The notes under the pieces are model-generated. The model was not told the DNA's origin and did no database searches. It was given only the letters and a program-made list of their open reading frames with translations. Shown here one piece after another: positions 15,601-22,291 of a DNA stretch of 35,976 nt. Every line of letters starts with the position of its first letter. Position 1 is the first letter of the stretch. The translations under genes were made by a program, and so were the position numbers. The DNA comes from Actinomadura harenae. GTDB lineage: Bacteria; Actinomycetota; Actinomycetes; Streptosporangiales; Streptosporangiaceae. Location: positions 1 through 35,976 of the forward strand of contig NZ_RFFG01000083.1 of the NCBI RefSeq assembly GCF_003696215.1, read 5' to 3'.

Positions 15601-15609
15601 GCTATACCC
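15601..15609 (-). promoter_or_regulatory. Candidate -10 element GGGTATAGC (second copy)
   Basis: The same nine bases found before the aminotransferase gene occur here on the minus strand, about 48 bp before the tandem dehydrogenase ATG. The sharing suggests that the two units use one sigma factor or one activator. No matching -35 hexamer is obvious. Confidence 0.4.
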
Positions 15610-15642
15610 GAAAGAGCCTGATGCCTTTCGTTCCGTCATTGC

Positions 15643-15648
15643 TAGCGT
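15643..15648 (+). promoter_or_regulatory. Candidate leaderless -10 box for the phosphatase gene
   Basis: TAGCGT ends 6 bp before the ATG at 15655. This is the TANNNT spacing typical of leaderless actinobacterial transcripts, and no good ribosome-binding site is present. It lies inside the 101-bp gap between the divergent dehydrogenase and phosphatase genes. Confidence 0.35.
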
Positions 15649-15654
15649 GCGGGC

Positions 15655-16464
15655 ATGACCACCACCGAGATCGGTTCCCTTCTGCGCACCGCCGAACAGG
15701 CCGCCCTGGCGGCCGGACGGTATCTGGCACGGCACCACAGGTCCGGCGCGTCCACGCGCGTCAAGGGGCTGCCCCACGACGTGGTCACCGACGCGGACGC
15801 GCGGGCCGAGGCCATGATCCGCGAGACGCTGACCGCCGCCCACCCGGCGAGCGAGGTGGTCGGGGAGGAGTCGGGACGCAGCGGCTCGGGCGAGGTCACG
15901 TGGTACGTGGACCCGATCGACGGCACCCACAACTTCGCCCGGGGCCTCGGGCTGTTCGCCGTCTCCGTCGGCGTCCACCTGGGTGGCCAGCCGGTCGCAG
16001 GGGTGGTCTACGAGCCGTTCGGCGAGGAGCTGTTCACCGCCGCGGACGGCACGCTCCTGGTCAACGGGGCCGCCCCGGCGAGGCGCGCCCCGGACCCGCT
16101 GCCGGTCGTCCTCACCGACATCCCCACCGCCGGGCTGCGCGACCCGGCCGAGTACGCGCTGTTCGCCGACCTGAACGACACCACCGACCTGCGGCGGATC
16201 GGATCGTCCGCGCTGGCCCTGGCCTATGTGGCCGGCGGCCGCGCCGACCTCGCGGCGAACGCGGACGTCTTCGCCTGGGACGTCGCCGCGGGCCGGGCCC
16301 TGGTCACCGCGGCGGGGGGCGGCTTCACCGGCGTCCCGGACGAGCCGGGGACCGAGCGCCGGGGCGGCTTCGTCGCCTGGGGGCCGGGCTTCGACCGGCA
16401 CGGGGCCCGGCTGGCCGAGGCGATGGGCGCGATCTCCCATCTGGCGGTCAGCGCACCCCGCTGA
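15655..16464 (+). CDS. Inositol monophosphatase family protein
   Basis: This 269-residue protein has all the metal-binding motifs of the family: GEESG (70-74), DPIDGTHNFARG (86-97) and WDVAAGRALV near residue 205. Members hydrolyse inositol phosphates, histidinol phosphate or 3'-phosphoadenosine 5'-phosphate using Mg. The text around DPIDG resembles SuhB-type inositol phosphatases most. With an inositol-phosphate synthase end at the window edge and a Gfo/Idh dehydrogenase in the locus, it may release a free cyclitol. Because a sulfotransferase is nearby (22221-23027), clearing of its by-product is the alternative. It is one of only two complete plus-strand genes and overlaps the converging condensation-domain gene by 17 bp at its end. 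Confidence 0.9.
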   Translation: MTTTEIGSLLRTAEQAALAAGRYLARHHRSGASTRVKGLPHDVVTDADARAEAMIRETLTAAHPASEVVGEESGRSGSGEVTWYVDPIDGTHNFARGLGLFAVSVGVHLGGQPVAGVVYEPFGEELFTAADGTLLVNGAAPARRAPDPLPVVLTDIPTAGLRDPAEYALFADLNDTTDLRRIGSSALALAYVAGGRADLAANADVFAWDVAAGRALVTAAGGGFTGVPDEPGTERRGGFVAWGPGFDRHGARLAEAMGAISHLAVSAPR

Positions 16465-17851
16465 GCCCGCTGACCCCGCTGAGCCCCGCGAGCCCGGTGA
16501 GCCCGGCGATCTCCGCGAGCGGCACGTCCCGCTCCACCAGCTCGATGAGCAGCGACTCCATGCCGAACAGCAGCGCCTCGTGCGCCGCGGGCGGGAGGAG
16601 GCAGGTGTCGGCGAACAGGGACAACCGGGTCATGTCCGGTTCGCCGAAGACGTCACCGAACTCCATGAAGAAGGTCCCGCCGGTGGCGCGGCGGTCCTCC
16701 CAGGAGAAGACGGTCTCGCGGGCCGCCGTCCTCAGCTCGGCGGCGGTGCGGTCCTGCGGAAGGCGGTCCTTCCTCCCCCGCATGTCGTTGAAGAAGCAGT
16801 CCAGCTCCGGACGGCCGCCACGGCGCCGGGTGACGTCGTCGATCTCCCGCCAGGCCTTGGCGGGCGCGAACCGGCCGTGCCGGTAGGCGCCCATCGAGGC
16901 CGACCAGACCGTCCGGACCAGGTCCGCGAAACCGGGGCCCGCGAGATCGATCAGCACCGGGACGTTCTGGGCGAGCGAGCCGACGGCGTACCGGAGCTCG
17001 GACGGGATCCTGTTGCCCACGATCAGCAGCAGCCCGCAGCGCGCCTCACCCGTGGCCGCGCCGAGCATCGCCGCCGTCGCCGCCAGGCAGACGGTCGAGG
17101 TGCTCACGCGGTGGCGCGTCGCGAGCACCTCCAGCGCCAGGGTGACGGCCTTGGACGTCAGGCCGCCGCGCCAGTGCCGCGGCTCCTCGGCCTTCCCCGG
17201 CGGAGCGGTGAAGTTGGAGGCGGGGAAGGCCGTCAGCGTGTCCCGGAGGTAGGCCAGCGCCGAGGCCTCCCGCTTCAGCCCCCGCTCCGACCCCTCGTAG
17301 GCCGCGACGTCCACGGGCTGGAGGGCCGGAGCCGGACGGTGCGACCCGGCCAGTTCCTCGGCGACCAGACGGGTGCTCTGCAGATCCGCGGTGAGGTGCG
17401 TGACGCAGACGATCACCGCCTGGGGAACTCCGCCCGGCGCGCAGATCGCGGCCCGGAAGGGGGGCTCGGAGTCGTGGGCGAACACCGCGTCCTCGAGGCG
17501 GCGGTTCAGCTCCATGGCCCCCGCGAGGAGTTCCTCCGGAGAACCCTCGGCGGTCCAGACCTCGACCTGGACCTCGCCCGAGTCGAGGACCCGCTGGACG
17601 AGCTCCCCCCGGTCGTCCTCGAAGAAGAGCGTCCGGAGCGCCTCGTGGCGGCCGACGGTCTCGGAGATCCGGTCGAGCACCTGCCCGACCGTCCACCCCT
17701 CGGGGACGAGCAGGACCTGGGTCACGTTGTACGGGGTGCCGGGCCTCATCCGTCCCATGTCCAGCCACGCCTGCCGCTGGCCCCAGGTCGACGGCGCGGT
17801 GACCGAGCGCTCCCCGGTGAACGGCACCTTCTCCGTGCGCAGGTCACGCAT
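16448..17851 (-). CDS. Stand-alone NRPS-type condensation domain protein
   Basis: This 467-residue protein begins with the condensation-domain opening STWGQRQAWLD and continues with ISETVGRHEALRTLFFEDD. The active-site HHxxxDG reads THLTADL (151-157): the catalytic second His (His152) and the Asp (Asp156) are kept, while the first His and the final Gly are replaced. The later DFGWG-type motif is not recognisable. It stands alone, without adenylation or carrier domains, so it probably uses acyl or aminoacyl groups on ACP1 or ACP2 and makes an amide or ester. It ends in a low-complexity tail of GL(S/T/A) tripeptides. The ATG at 17851 overlaps the previous gene by 8 bp. Confidence 0.85.
   Translation of the reverse strand: MRDLRTEKVPFTGERSVTAPSTWGQRQAWLDMGRMRPGTPYNVTQVLLVPEGWTVGQVLDRISETVGRHEALRTLFFEDDRGELVQRVLDSGEVQVEVWTAEGSPEELLAGAMELNRRLEDAVFAHDSEPPFRAAICAPGGVPQAVIVCVTHLTADLQSTRLVAEELAGSHRPAPALQPVDVAAYEGSERGLKREASALAYLRDTLTAFPASNFTAPPGKAEEPRHWRGGLTSKAVTLALEVLATRHRVSTSTVCLAATAAMLGAATGEARCGLLLIVGNRIPSELRYAVGSLAQNVPVLIDLAGPGFADLVRTVWSASMGAYRHGRFAPAKAWREIDDVTRRRGGRPELDCFFNDMRGRKDRLPQDRTAAELRTAARETVFSWEDRRATGGTFFMEFGDVFGEPDMTRLSLFADTCLLPPAAHEALLFGMESLLIELVERDVPLAEIAGLTGLAGLSGVSGLSGVR
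16461..16505. repeat. 9-bp tandem repeat encoding the condensation protein's C-terminal tail
   Basis: Five units occur: CTGAGCCCG, CTGACCCCG, CTGAGCCCC, GCGAGCCCG and GTGAGCCCG. On the minus strand they encode GL/GV-S/A/T tripeptides at the very end of the condensation protein. The array runs into the last codon and stop of the converging phosphatase gene. Confidence 0.75.
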
Positions 17852-18443
17852 GCCGTGCTCCCGCCAGCTCCGCCTCCGCCGCGCGCAGGCGCTCGTTCAG
17901 GTACAGGTCGTTCAGCCCGCCGGGCCCGGTGTGCGGGCCGAGGAACAGCGGGACGAGCCCGTCGCCGTCCGTCGGACGGGTCGCGGCCGGGAGGGTGAGC
18001 GTGCCCGCGAAGTCACCGGCGTCCAGGGCGTCGGCCCACCGCTCCTCCGCGTCGAGCAGGCGGACGGCCTCGGGTGGCGCGGGCCGTCCGAGGCGGACGA
18101 GCGACGCCGCCCGCGTGCTGAACCCGCTCACAGCCCCACCATGCCGTTCGATCGCGATCGCCATCGGCAGGACGGCGCGAGGGGCCAGCCACTCGCACCC
18201 GAGGATCGTCAGGGTCGGCAGCCCCGCGCTCTCCTCCCGCACCTCCCAGTGGGCGAACGGCACCGACCTGCCGTAGCGCCGGACCGCGTCGGCGTCCGCG
18301 CCGCATACCGGGCACGTCCGGACCAGCACCGTCACCGGCGGCGCCGGCGGACGGACCTCGCCCGGCGCCTGGTCGGACGGCACCAGGAAATGCGCCCGGA
18401 CCTCCCTCAGAGCCATCCGCTTCACCACGGACTCGATGTCCAT
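17844..18443 (-). CDS. Unknown protein with a CPVCG motif
   Basis: This 199-residue protein matches no family I recognise. It has one CxxC pair in TCPVCGADADAV (a possible metal site or rubredoxin-like knuckle), but no second pair is visible, so a full zinc site would need a dimer or other residues. The middle (TILGCEWLAPRAVLPMAIAI) is hydrophobic but reads as globular core rather than a membrane segment. There is no signal peptide. The ATG at 18443 overlaps the previous stop by one base (TGATG) and the end overlaps the condensation-domain start by 8 bp, so it is a true member of the export/condensation unit. It may be an accessory protein for the condensation enzyme or the glycosyltransferase-like protein; both ideas are guesses. 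Confidence 0.8.
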   Translation of the reverse strand: MDIESVVKRMALREVRAHFLVPSDQAPGEVRPPAPPVTVLVRTCPVCGADADAVRRYGRSVPFAHWEVREESAGLPTLTILGCEWLAPRAVLPMAIAIERHGGAVSGFSTRAASLVRLGRPAPPEAVRLLDAEERWADALDAGDFAGTLTLPAATRPTDGDGLVPLFLGPHTGPGGLNDLYLNERLRAAEAELAGARHA

Positions 18444-19594
18444 CACAGGTTCCTCCCGCATGTTCCGCCGTGGGCGACGGCCTTGACCGCGAGGTCCACG
18501 AGCTCGGCTCTGCCCTCGGCGCCCAGCGACTCCCGGTCCTCGGCCGTCAGCCCCGATCCGACCCACGAGGCGACGGCCTCGGTGAGCCACGCGCCCGGGG
18601 CGCCGCGCTCGCGTTTCACCCCGTCCGGGGCGCCGCGCTCGTCCTTCACCCCGTCCGGGGCGCCGCGCTCGTCCTTCACCCCGCCCGGGGCGCCGAGGTC
18701 GATCGCGGCGACGTCCGCGCCGAGGAGGAACCCCGCCGCCTGGAGCTCGGTCACGACGCGTCCCGGCAGGTGGCCGGGCCTCTCCATCCGCCGCACCTCC
18801 TCCGGGTCCACGCCGAGGAGCCCGCACCAGTCGTGCCAGTACCACCCGTACTCGTGCCCGGACGGCTCCGCGGGCAGGGGCAGCCGCAGCACGCACCGGG
18901 ACTCCCTCACCTCGACGATGTAGTCGAGGGACGCGGCGAGGACCTTGTCCTCCCGGACGTCCGTCGCCCAGTGCCCGCGCGGCAGCGGCCTGCCGCCGGC
19001 GAAGACGGTCGCGTGGCAGCCGGGGAGGTGACCGGGCGTGAGGCTCGGCACCTCGGACTCGTCGACCAGGTGCGGCACGGTGGCGACCATGGGGACGCCG
19101 CGCTCCCGGCAGAACCTCGCGATCATCTGGTCGTCGTCGGCGACCGCGTCGGGGATGGGCGCCAGGTACGCCGCGAGGTCGCGGGCCAGCGGAGCGGGCA
19201 GGACGAACCCGAGCGCGGGGGCCCAGTCGGTGTCGGACAGCGGCGCCCACGAGGCGCCCGCCGCGGCGGCCCGGCGCACCAGGTAGGAGTTCTGGGGGCT
19301 GCGCCAGTGCGAATAGAGGGCGACGGCGTGGTTCGGCCGCTGCGCGATCGCGCTCCGGAGCCGCCCGGCGAAGTCGGCGCTGAGGCCCACGTCGTCCTGG
19401 AGCACCAGGTGGTGGGTGGCGTCCGGCGCGATCGCGGCCCAGGCCCGTTTCGCGGTGCGCAGGGGGCTGCGCACGCCGTCCGGATCCGGGTCCGGGACGA
19501 TCGTGGGCACCAGCGGCGCGGTGTCGCGCAGCAGCCTCCCGATGAGCCCGGCCCTGGCCGGATGGTGCATGACGGCGACACTGATCTCGATCAT
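18443..19594 (-). CDS. Glycosyltransferase-like protein (copy 2)
   Basis: This 383-residue protein is a clear homolog of the one at 8893-10017 along its whole length. Shared motifs are MHHPAR, SPLRTAKRAW, THHLVLQDD, SPQNSYLVRRAA, a GFVLP and LAAYL.PIPD region, VATVPHLVD, GRPLP..HW and YGW.W.DWC. The QDD is the only hint of a sugar-nucleotide site. Near the C-terminus a 10-residue unit, GAPDGVKDER and variants, is repeated three times (DNA 18601-18690); copy 1 has no such repeat. Its ATG overlaps the exporter stop by 4 bp. Two related enzymes may add two sugars or act on two sites. Glycosyl transfer is unproven. Confidence 0.62.
   Translation of the reverse strand: MIEISVAVMHHPARAGLIGRLLRDTAPLVPTIVPDPDPDGVRSPLRTAKRAWAAIAPDATHHLVLQDDVGLSADFAGRLRSAIAQRPNHAVALYSHWRSPQNSYLVRRAAAAGASWAPLSDTDWAPALGFVLPAPLARDLAAYLAPIPDAVADDDQMIARFCRERGVPMVATVPHLVDESEVPSLTPGHLPGCHATVFAGGRPLPRGHWATDVREDKVLAASLDYIVEVRESRCVLRLPLPAEPSGHEYGWYWHDWCGLLGVDPEEVRRMERPGHLPGRVVTELQAAGFLLGADVAAIDLGAPGGVKDERGAPDGVKDERGAPDGVKRERGAPGAWLTEAVASWVGSGLTAEDRESLGAEGRAELVDLAVKAVAHGGTCGRNL
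18601..18690. repeat. Three 30-bp tandem repeats inside the second glycosyltransferase-like gene
   Basis: Units lie at 18601-18630, 18631-18660 and 18661-18690. Each starts CGCCGCGCTCG and ends in CGGGG, and they differ at only a few bases. The length is a multiple of three, so copy number can change without breaking the frame. They encode the charged decapeptides GAPGGVKDER, GAPDGVKDER and GAPDGVKRER. Confidence 0.92.
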
Positions 19595-20952
19595 GTGAGT
19601 TCCCGGGGCGCGCGGACCATCCGTCGGACGAACAGCCAGGTGATGAGCGGGACGGTGAGGATCCCGAGGAGGTTCAGGGCGGCGATCGTGCCGTACAGTC
19701 CCGCGGACTCGTGCTGGGACCTGGCGATGACGCCGCCGATCACGAACATCCCCCCGAAGTACGGGATGTTGGCGACCAGCGCGATGACGCCGCCGCCGAT
19801 CTGCTCGATCAGGACGACGGCCGTGACGGTCACGCCCATGCAGCCGTAGGAGAGCCCGACGATCGACAGGAAGTGCGCGGTCTCCGCGGCCACCCGCGGG
19901 TCGTCGGTCATGAGCCGGGCGATGCCGTCCCGCCCGAGCCAGAGGGCGAGGCCGATCACCGCGTAGACAGCGACGGCGTGCCGCATCCCGCTGCCGAGCA
20001 CCCTCGGGACGTCGTCCAGCCGTCCCGCGCCGCGCAGCCGGTTCATGACGATCGCCGTGGCCGAGCCGATCGCGGTGGACGGGACGAGGACCAGGCTCTC
20101 CAGGGTCGCGGCGGCGGCGAACCCCGAGACCACGTCCGGTCCGAACGGTCCCAGGATCCAGAGCAGGCCGAAGTTGCTCGCCCCGATCACGACGAAGGAC
20201 ATCGCCAGGGGCAGGCCCGTCCGGGTGAGCTGCTCGGTCGCCTCGGGCCGCCAGACCAGGGGGCCACGCGCCTTCCACACGCCGCGGCGGTGGACCTGGA
20301 CGAGCCCGACCGTCAGCGACACGATGCCTCCGGCCGCGATCGCGATCGGCAGCGAGTACACGCCGAGGTCGGTCCCGTAGCCGAGCAGGGCCACGCCGCC
20401 GACCTCCACGGAGCCGCCGATCACGACGATCACGGCGGCGGAACCGGCGTGCCCGAGCCCGCGGAGGCTGGACGCGCACAGGGTGGTCGGCAGGAACAGC
20501 ATGCTGGCCAGGCACGTCCAGCGGACGAAGGCGGTGAACGTCCCGATCAGCTCCGGTCTCATGTGCATCAGGGACGCCAGGCCGGGCGCGCTCACCATCA
20601 CCAGGACGGTCAGCGCCCCCCAGATCACCGCGCCCACCCGGCCCATGCTGAGCGCGACCGGGACGACGTCCCGCACGCGGCCCCGTCCCCGGGAGATCGC
20701 CGCGGCGACCTGGTTGCTGACGTCGAAGCCCATCTGGAGCGAGATGTACAGGAACGCCAGCGGCATGTAGACCGAGCGGATGTAGAGGACCTCCCCGTTG
20801 ATCCGCCCCATGATCGCCATGACCGCCAGCGGGACGATCACCCCGGCGGCGCCGCTGAGCGCGAGCGAGCCCGCCGACCGCCGGATCTCGCCCCCGCGGC
20901 CCGTGCCGTCCGCCAGCGGCTCCGCCGCCCGAAGCTGGTCGGTCCCAGCCAT
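19591..20952 (-). CDS. MATE-family efflux transporter
   Basis: This 453-residue polytopic membrane protein has about 12 predicted hydrophobic segments, beginning with LALSGAAGVIVPLAVMAIMG and ending with ILTVPLITWLFV. The layout fits two six-helix halves of a MATE-type proton- or sodium-driven drug exporter. The frame is open further upstream, but I take the ATG at 20952 because AAAGGGG lies 7 bp before it and the upstream part is repetitive and not protein-like. It heads the unit that continues with the second glycosyltransferase-like protein, the CxxC protein and the condensation protein. The likely role is export of, and self-resistance to, the product. Its promoter region contains a five-unit 14-bp repeat. 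Confidence 0.87.
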   Translation of the reverse strand: MAGTDQLRAAEPLADGTGRGGEIRRSAGSLALSGAAGVIVPLAVMAIMGRINGEVLYIRSVYMPLAFLYISLQMGFDVSNQVAAAISRGRGRVRDVVPVALSMGRVGAVIWGALTVLVMVSAPGLASLMHMRPELIGTFTAFVRWTCLASMLFLPTTLCASSLRGLGHAGSAAVIVVIGGSVEVGGVALLGYGTDLGVYSLPIAIAAGGIVSLTVGLVQVHRRGVWKARGPLVWRPEATEQLTRTGLPLAMSFVVIGASNFGLLWILGPFGPDVVSGFAAAATLESLVLVPSTAIGSATAIVMNRLRGAGRLDDVPRVLGSGMRHAVAVYAVIGLALWLGRDGIARLMTDDPRVAAETAHFLSIVGLSYGCMGVTVTAVVLIEQIGGGVIALVANIPYFGGMFVIGGVIARSQHESAGLYGTIAALNLLGILTVPLITWLFVRRMVRAPRELT

Positions 20953-20964
20953 GACACCCCTTTG

Positions 20965-21033
20965 TTGAATCCGTGCTGTCGAAGCCGTGCGATCCGAAGC
21001 CGCGATCGAACCCGTGGGATCGAAAGCGAGTGA
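20965..21033. repeat. Five-unit 14-bp degenerate tandem repeat upstream of the exporter gene
   Basis: Units are TTGAATCCGTGCTG (20965), TCGAAGCCGTGCGA (20979), TCCGAAGCCGCGA (20993, 13 bp), TCGAACCCGTGGGA (21006) and TCGAAAGCGAGTGA (21020). All share a T(C/T)GAA-like core. They begin 13 bp before the MATE ATG, in the 137-bp gap after the small LuxR-type gene, so they would lie in the promoter or leader. A regulator-binding array is the natural reading. Confidence 0.75.
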
Positions 21034-21065
21034 CCCGCGTCCGCCGGTCGTGCGCGTGAGTTCGA

Positions 21066-21079
21066 AACTGCCAGCAGTT
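21066..21079. promoter_or_regulatory. Short inverted repeat between LuxR-type and exporter genes
   Basis: AACTGC (21066-21071) and GCAGTT (21074-21079) are perfect inverted arms with a 2-bp centre. CGAA and TTCG flanks extend the symmetry with one bulged base. It lies 11 bp after the LuxR-type stop codon and upstream of the 14-bp repeats, so it may be an operator or a weak hairpin. Confidence 0.45.
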
Positions 21080-21089
21080 CGCGCGGGGG

Positions 21090-21509
21090 TTAAGCCCCTG
21101 TCGGGCGGTCCATCCGGGCGTTCGAACGGGGATGCCCGGTCGTGCGCCCGCCCCCTTGGGACCTGCACAGCGTGCAGGCGGGGCCGGTCGGGGAGTCGGC
21201 GAGCCTGGCGCTCCGGTCGGCCAGCATGATCCCCAGCTCGAGCCGGCTCCGCGCCCCGAACAGGGCCATGGTCTTGGCCACGTGGCGTTGCACGGTCCGC
21301 GCGGTGACGTCGAGCTTCTTCGCCACCGACTCGTCGGTGTAGCCGCAGGTCACCAGCTGCAGGATCGCCTTCTGCGTGTCGCCGATGAGACCCCTGTCGG
21401 AGAAGAGGTCGAGCAGTTCGGTGATGTTCGCGTGCCGCTGCGAGGCCGGCACCTCCCCGGGCACGGACCCGCCATGCACGATCTGCAGTCCAGAGCGTGA
21501 TCGGGACAT
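21090..21509 (-). CDS. Small LuxR-type helix-turn-helix protein
   Basis: This 139-residue protein consists mainly of a LuxR-type DNA-binding domain, from QKAILQLVTCGYTDESVAKK through TARTVQRHVAKTMALFGARS (about 46-90). It has no receiver, ligand-binding or ATPase domain. The tail has a CTLC pair and is disordered-looking. The ATG at 21509 is preceded by GGAGGG and GAAGAG stretches. It follows the hydrolase-like gene by 38 bp and precedes the repeat-rich exporter promoter, which it may control. The stop is TAA at 21090. Stand-alone LuxR domains of this kind are usually constitutive activators, or act with partners; that is family knowledge, not proof. Confidence 0.85.
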   Translation of the reverse strand: MSRSRSGLQIVHGGSVPGEVPASQRHANITELLDLFSDRGLIGDTQKAILQLVTCGYTDESVAKKLDVTARTVQRHVAKTMALFGARSRLELGIMLADRSARLADSPTGPACTLCRSQGGGRTTGHPRSNARMDRPTGA

Positions 21510-21547
21510 CTCTTCAACACCCTCCGATCGAGTCGACGTTCCCTGGC

Positions 21548-22291
21548 TCAGCCGAGCGGGGCGACGGCCGGGGCCGACACGTCCGCCAGCACGCGGCCGA
21601 ACTCTGGCGAGGCGAGGTAGGGACGAGGCGCTCGGAGCCTCGGGTCGCAGTCCAGCCAGGTGTCGGACACCAGGCCGTAGCTGGAGACCAGGCCCTCGTT
21701 GAAGGCGAGGGTGTCGTGCACGTCCACGACGTTGCACCAGCGGCGGACGACCGGTCCCACCTGCGGGTTCAGCGCCAGTGGCGATCCCACCGTGACGAGC
21801 GCGTCCGCCGGGGCGCGGCGGAGGGCGTTGAAGGCCGCCACCGCGCCGAGCGCGTGCCCGATGACGACGTCCGCGCCGTCCCCCATCGCCTCGAGGACGC
21901 GGTCGGCGGCGCGCCGCTCGAAGAGGAAGGCGCGCATGGCCGCCAGGGTGGACTTCAGCTCGTCGGCCGGTATCCCGGCGAAGTAGCGCGACGTGCCGAG
22001 CCGCTCCAGGATCTCCTCGGGCGGCAGCGGTCCCCGCACGGGTTCGGGGACGTCGAACCGCGCGGTCTGCCACCACCCGGAGATCACCGTGAGGTCCCAG
22101 GCGGTGAGCTCTCCCCGCCAGGGTTCGACGTCCCCGTCGTCGAGGTTGACGAAGGAGACGTCGGGCTCCACGACCGGCCGGCCGGCCAGCGCGAGTCCGT
22201 CCATCATGGAGGTGACCCATTCAAGCCGGAGCGAGTCCGGCGTCCTGCGCGGACCTCCGGTCCCATGGACCACCACGACGCGTGACACCAC
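21548..22291 (-). CDS. Alpha/beta-hydrolase-like protein lacking the nucleophile serine
   Basis: This 247-residue protein opens with VVVVHGTGG, the oxyanion-hole strand of alpha/beta hydrolases, and has the nucleophile elbow VVIGHALGAVAAF. The codon at the catalytic position is GCG, so residue 147 is Ala rather than Ser. A later VVDVHDTLAF could hold a histidine. It is therefore unlikely to hydrolyse esters by the normal mechanism and may bind a lipid or acyl ligand, or be a pseudo-enzyme. The GTG at 22291 (or 22288) must be used, because the first strand begins at once; this gives a 71-bp overlap with the upstream sulfotransferase gene. Confidence 0.8.
   Translation of the reverse strand: MVSRVVVVHGTGGPRRTPDSLRLEWVTSMMDGLALAGRPVVEPDVSFVNLDDGDVEPWRGELTAWDLTVISGWWQTARFDVPEPVRGPLPPEEILERLGTSRYFAGIPADELKSTLAAMRAFLFERRAADRVLEAMGDGADVVIGHALGAVAAFNALRRAPADALVTVGSPLALNPQVGPVVRRWCNVVDVHDTLAFNEGLVSSYGLVSDTWLDCDPRLRAPRPYLASPEFGRVLADVSAPAVAPLG

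Noticed and set aside
15655..16464. Reading the phosphatase as a dedicated CysQ-type PAP phosphatase for the sulfotransferase
   Set aside because: The DPIDGTHNFARG context looks more like SuhB-type inositol phosphatases, and the gene is not in the sulfotransferase unit. It is kept only as an alternative.
18601..18690. A CRISPR-like array
   Set aside because: The units are directly adjacent without spacers, lie in frame inside a gene, and no cas gene is present.
20953..21168. An N-terminal extension of the MATE transporter
   Set aside because: It would run through the 14-bp repeats and into the LuxR-type gene. The ATG at 20952 has an AAAGGGG box and fits the family length.
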